Origin: Microcaldota archaeon | GTDB taxonomy: Archaea; Micrarchaeota; Micrarchaeia; Anstonellales; Anstonellaceae | Length of the DNA: 8,800 bases | Assembly (NCBI GenBank): GCA_026413805.1 | Contig: JAOAKE010000036.1 | Span: 1-8,800, forward strand | Direction of reading: 5' to 3' | Part shown: positions 6,778-8,800 of the stretch, in pieces | How the letters are laid out: each line of letters begins with the position of its first letter | Position numbering within the stretch: the stretch's first letter is position 1 | Notes under the pieces: model-generated | Told to the model about the DNA's origin: nothing | What the model saw: the letters and a program-made list of their open reading frames with translations, nothing else | Databases searched by the model: none | Translations under genes and position numbers: made by a program

Positions 6778-7965
6778 ATGAAAGTGGCTATGCTGGGGTG
6801 GGAATTTCCTCCCTTCATATCTGGAGGGCTGGGGGTTCACTGCTTTGAGCTTACCCGCGCCCTTTGCAGGATGGGAGTGGAGATAGACTTTTTCATGCCA
6901 GTGAGCGGCAAGGAGATTTCTGCGCCCTTTCCTGGGCTGAGGATAATAGAGGTTGCAAAAACCTCGCTTAGGCCCTACCTTTCCTTTTCAAAGTCCGGCA
7001 GGAAAGCCGACTACGGAAAAAACCTAATAGCAGCGGTGAACGAATATTGGGAGAGATGCTATGAGACGGTTGAGCTCTATGCCAAAAGCCAAAGGTATGA
7101 CTTAATCCATGCCCATGACTGGCTTACCTCCAGGGCAGGCATCAAGCTCAGGGAGGGGCTGAGGCTTCCGCTGGTGCAGACCTTCCACTCTACTGAATAT
7201 GACCGCACCAGCTGGCCATGGGACTACATACTTGAGATTGAGCGCTCGGCCGCTGCAAATGCTGACTTGATAATCGCTGTCAGCAAGCGCACCAAGCAGC
7301 AGGTTATGAGGCTTGGGGCTGACGAGCAGAAGATAAGGGTGGTCTACAACGGCGTTGACAAGAAAAAATTTGAGGAGGCAAAGGCGCAGGCAAAGGCACT
7401 GGACGAGCTTAAGAAAAAGAAAAAGATAGTCTTGTTTTTAGGCAGGCTGACTGAGCAGAAGGGGCCTGTCCAATTTTTGCATGCGGCAAAAAGGGTGCTG
7501 GCAAAAAACCCGGACGTGCTTTTCATAGTGGCAGGAAAAGGCGAGCTGCTCCCCCTTCTTATAAACATGACGCTGGACCTGGGGATTTCGCAGAATGTAA
7601 GGTTCCTCGGATATGTGCCCGAGGAGGACCAAAAAAGAATTTACAAGATAGCTGATGTGTATGTAATGCCTTCTACTTCAGAGCCTTTTGGGATAACCGC
7701 CCTTGAGGCAATGAGCGCAGGCGTTCCAGTCATAATCTCAAAGACTTCTGGGGTAGCCGAGATTGTCAAGTCGGCAATAAAGGTTGACTTTTGGGACATA
7801 AATGCCATGGCGACCAAGATACTGGCAGTCCTCTCGCACGAGCCCCTGCGCAAGACCATGACCGCAATGTCTTGCAAAGAGGTGGAATACTATACTTGGT
7901 CAAGGACTGCTGAGGAAACCTTGCGGGTATATAACGAGGCAATTTCAAAAAGCCCGTTTAAGTAA
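6778..7965 (+). CDS. GT4/GT5-type glycosyltransferase, glycogen synthase-like
   Basis: A 395-aa GT-B-fold retaining glycosyltransferase. The N-terminal acceptor domain opens with MKVAMLGWEFPPFISGG, where the G-G-L loop at 16-18 is typical of glycogen synthases and GT4 enzymes. HAHDW is at 111-115 and FHSTE at 136-140. The C-terminal donor domain shows LGRLTEQKG with R223 and K228 (donor phosphate contacts), then SEPFGITALEAM with the E302-x7-E310 motif of retaining GT-B enzymes. The length fits the short archaeal type. There is no membrane span, so it is cytoplasmic. ATG 6778 was chosen over TTG 6775 for its fit to the family N terminus and the promoter spacing. The next gene is a GH57 glycosidase, so the likely product is an alpha-1,4-glucan made from a nucleotide-glucose. 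A GT4 enzyme making other glycans or glycolipids cannot be excluded. The exact donor is not readable from sequence. Confidence 0.5.
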   Translation: MKVAMLGWEFPPFISGGLGVHCFELTRALCRMGVEIDFFMPVSGKEISAPFPGLRIIEVAKTSLRPYLSFSKSGRKADYGKNLIAAVNEYWERCYETVELYAKSQRYDLIHAHDWLTSRAGIKLREGLRLPLVQTFHSTEYDRTSWPWDYILEIERSAAANADLIIAVSKRTKQQVMRLGADEQKIRVVYNGVDKKKFEEAKAQAKALDELKKKKKIVLFLGRLTEQKGPVQFLHAAKRVLAKNPDVLFIVAGKGELLPLLINMTLDLGISQNVRFLGYVPEEDQKRIYKIADVYVMPSTSEPFGITALEAMSAGVPVIISKTSGVAEIVKSAIKVDFWDINAMATKILAVLSHEPLRKTMTAMSCKEVEYYTWSRTAEETLRVYNEAISKSPFK

Positions 7966-8000
7966 AGCCTGCGGCTTGGAATCAGGCGAAGATGCGATAA

Positions 8001-8010
8001 TAAATATATA
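8001..8010 (+). promoter_or_regulatory. TATA-like box for the GH57 gene
   Basis: TAAATATATA sits about 40 bases before ATG 8046, which places initiation near 8030 and leaves a leader of about 15 bases. That leader contains the G-rich GGTGGTTGGTGAGG (8031-8044), which can serve as a ribosome site. The gene therefore appears to have its own promoter in the 80-bp gap after the glycosyltransferase, although read-through from that gene is also possible. Confidence 0.5.
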
Positions 8011-8045
8011 GTTGAACGCGCAGATATTTTGGTGGTTGGTGAGGC

Positions 8046-8800
8046 ATGGACATCTGCATATATTTTCAGGTGCACCAGCCCCTTCGGCTTGCCCAGTTTT
8101 CCCTTTTTTCTGACCACGCACAGCACAATGGCTTTGACGGCTATTTTGACTTTGAGCTAAACCGCCAGATAATGCAAAAAGTCGCCAGCAAGTGCTACCT
8201 TCCTGCAAATTCCCTCATGCTTGAGCTTCTTGAAAAGCACCCTGAATTCAAGATAAGCTACTCGCTGACAGGCGTCTTCATTGAGCAGTGCAGGGAGTTT
8301 GCCCCAGAGGTTTTAGATTCATTTGCAGCCCTTGCGCGAACAGGGAGGGTGGAATTCCTCTCAGAAACTTATTACCATTCCCTTGCTTACCTATTTGCAG
8401 ACAAGGACGAATTCATTGAACAGGTTCGCATGCACTCGGAGGCAATTTCGCAGTTTGCTTCGCCTTCAGCGGTATTTCGCAACACCGAGGCCATGTTCTC
8501 AAATGACATCGCCTACCTTGCAGAGAGGCTTGGCTACAAAGGGATACTCGCCGAGGGGCTGGACTATATACTGGGCTGGCGCTCACCAACTTATCTTTAT
8601 TCTGTGAAGGGCTGTGAGAGCATAAAGGCGCTGCTGCGCCACTACCGGCTTTCAGACGACGTTGGCTATCGCTTCTCTGCAAAGTGGTGGAGCGAATATC
8701 CCCTCACTGCGCCAAAGTATGCCCGCTGGCTTTCAGCCCTTGGAGGCGACTGCGTAAATATATTCATGGATTACGAGACATTTGGCGAGCACCACTGGGA
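8046..8800 (+). CDS. GH57 alpha-amylase-like glycosidase (3'-partial)
   Basis: The first 251 codons of a GH57 enzyme, cut by the window edge. GH57 acts on alpha-glucans with a retaining mechanism (amylase, 4-alpha-glucanotransferase or branching activity). Conserved region 1 is FQVHQP at residues 7-12. Region 2 is GRVEF at 100-104. Region 3 is FRNTE with E148 as predicted nucleophile. Region 4 is FMDYETFGEH with D242 as predicted acid/base. Both catalytic residues are thus present. There is no signal peptide, so it is probably cytoplasmic and acts on stored glucan. ATG 8046 is fixed by an in-frame TGA at 8040-8042. The start and motif style resemble the archaeal alpha-amylase-like group (MJ1611 type) more than the branching-enzyme group, which has a longer N terminus; the missing C-terminal part would settle the subgroup. 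It lies 80 bases after the glycosyltransferase, supporting a joint role in glycogen turnover. Confidence 0.5.
   Translation, partial: MDICIYFQVHQPLRLAQFSLFSDHAQHNGFDGYFDFELNRQIMQKVASKCYLPANSLMLELLEKHPEFKISYSLTGVFIEQCREFAPEVLDSFAALARTGRVEFLSETYYHSLAYLFADKDEFIEQVRMHSEAISQFASPSAVFRNTEAMFSNDIAYLAERLGYKGILAEGLDYILGWRSPTYLYSVKGCESIKALLRHYRLSDDVGYRFSAKWWSEYPLTAPKYARWLSALGGDCVNIFMDYETFGEHHW

Noticed and set aside
6636..6848. 70-aa reading frame across the spacer on the + strand
   Set aside because: It runs through the inverted-repeat element and into the glycosyltransferase in another frame, and its composition and sequence resemble no protein. It is best explained as chance.
7967..7987. GCCTG/CAGGC hairpin after the glycosyltransferase
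   Set aside because: A 5-bp stem with an 11-base loop and no T-tract is too weak to call a terminator.

Overview
The window looks archaeal. Two genes are preceded by archaeal TATA-like boxes at archaeal promoter spacing, several starts have strong Shine-Dalgarno sites, at least one start is a non-ATG codon, and the proteins resemble archaeal families. The compact operon of mostly unnamed membrane proteins fits a DPANN-type lineage (Micrarchaeota/Diapherotrites-like), but that placement is inference. No rRNA, tRNA or CRISPR array was seen. All real genes are on the + strand and there is no gene-free stretch above 300 bases.

Region 1 (start of window to 6546) is a tight run of six genes with gaps of about 10-22 bases, probably one operon whose beginning lies outside the window. 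In order: (a) a 5'-truncated membrane protein whose soluble part resembles the N-terminal domain of VirB4/TraC; (b) a VirB4/HerA-type ATPase with Walker A, a DEAW Walker B and a C-terminal helical module; (c) a 98-aa protein that is a stand-alone copy of that module; (d) a small two-pass membrane protein with an N-terminal CxxC; (e) a coiled-coil protein ending in a predicted winged helix; (f) an 870-aa two-pass protein with an ectodomain of about 500 residues and a cytoplasmic C-terminal region. The best reading is an envelope-spanning, ATP-driven machine related to type IV secretion/conjugation ATPases. Its substrate (DNA or protein) cannot be told from this window, and no relaxase, pilin or VirD4 is visible.

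Region 2 (6547-6777) is a spacer. It holds a 135-bp element bounded by perfect 13-bp inverted repeats with a second 10-bp pair nested inside, followed by a TATA box.

Region 3 (6778 to the end) carries a GT4/GT5-type glycosyltransferase and, after an 80-bp gap with its own TATA-like box, the first 251 codons of a GH57 alpha-amylase-like glycosidase. GT and GH57 genes side by side are a common archaeal arrangement for making and remodelling alpha-glucan (glycogen).
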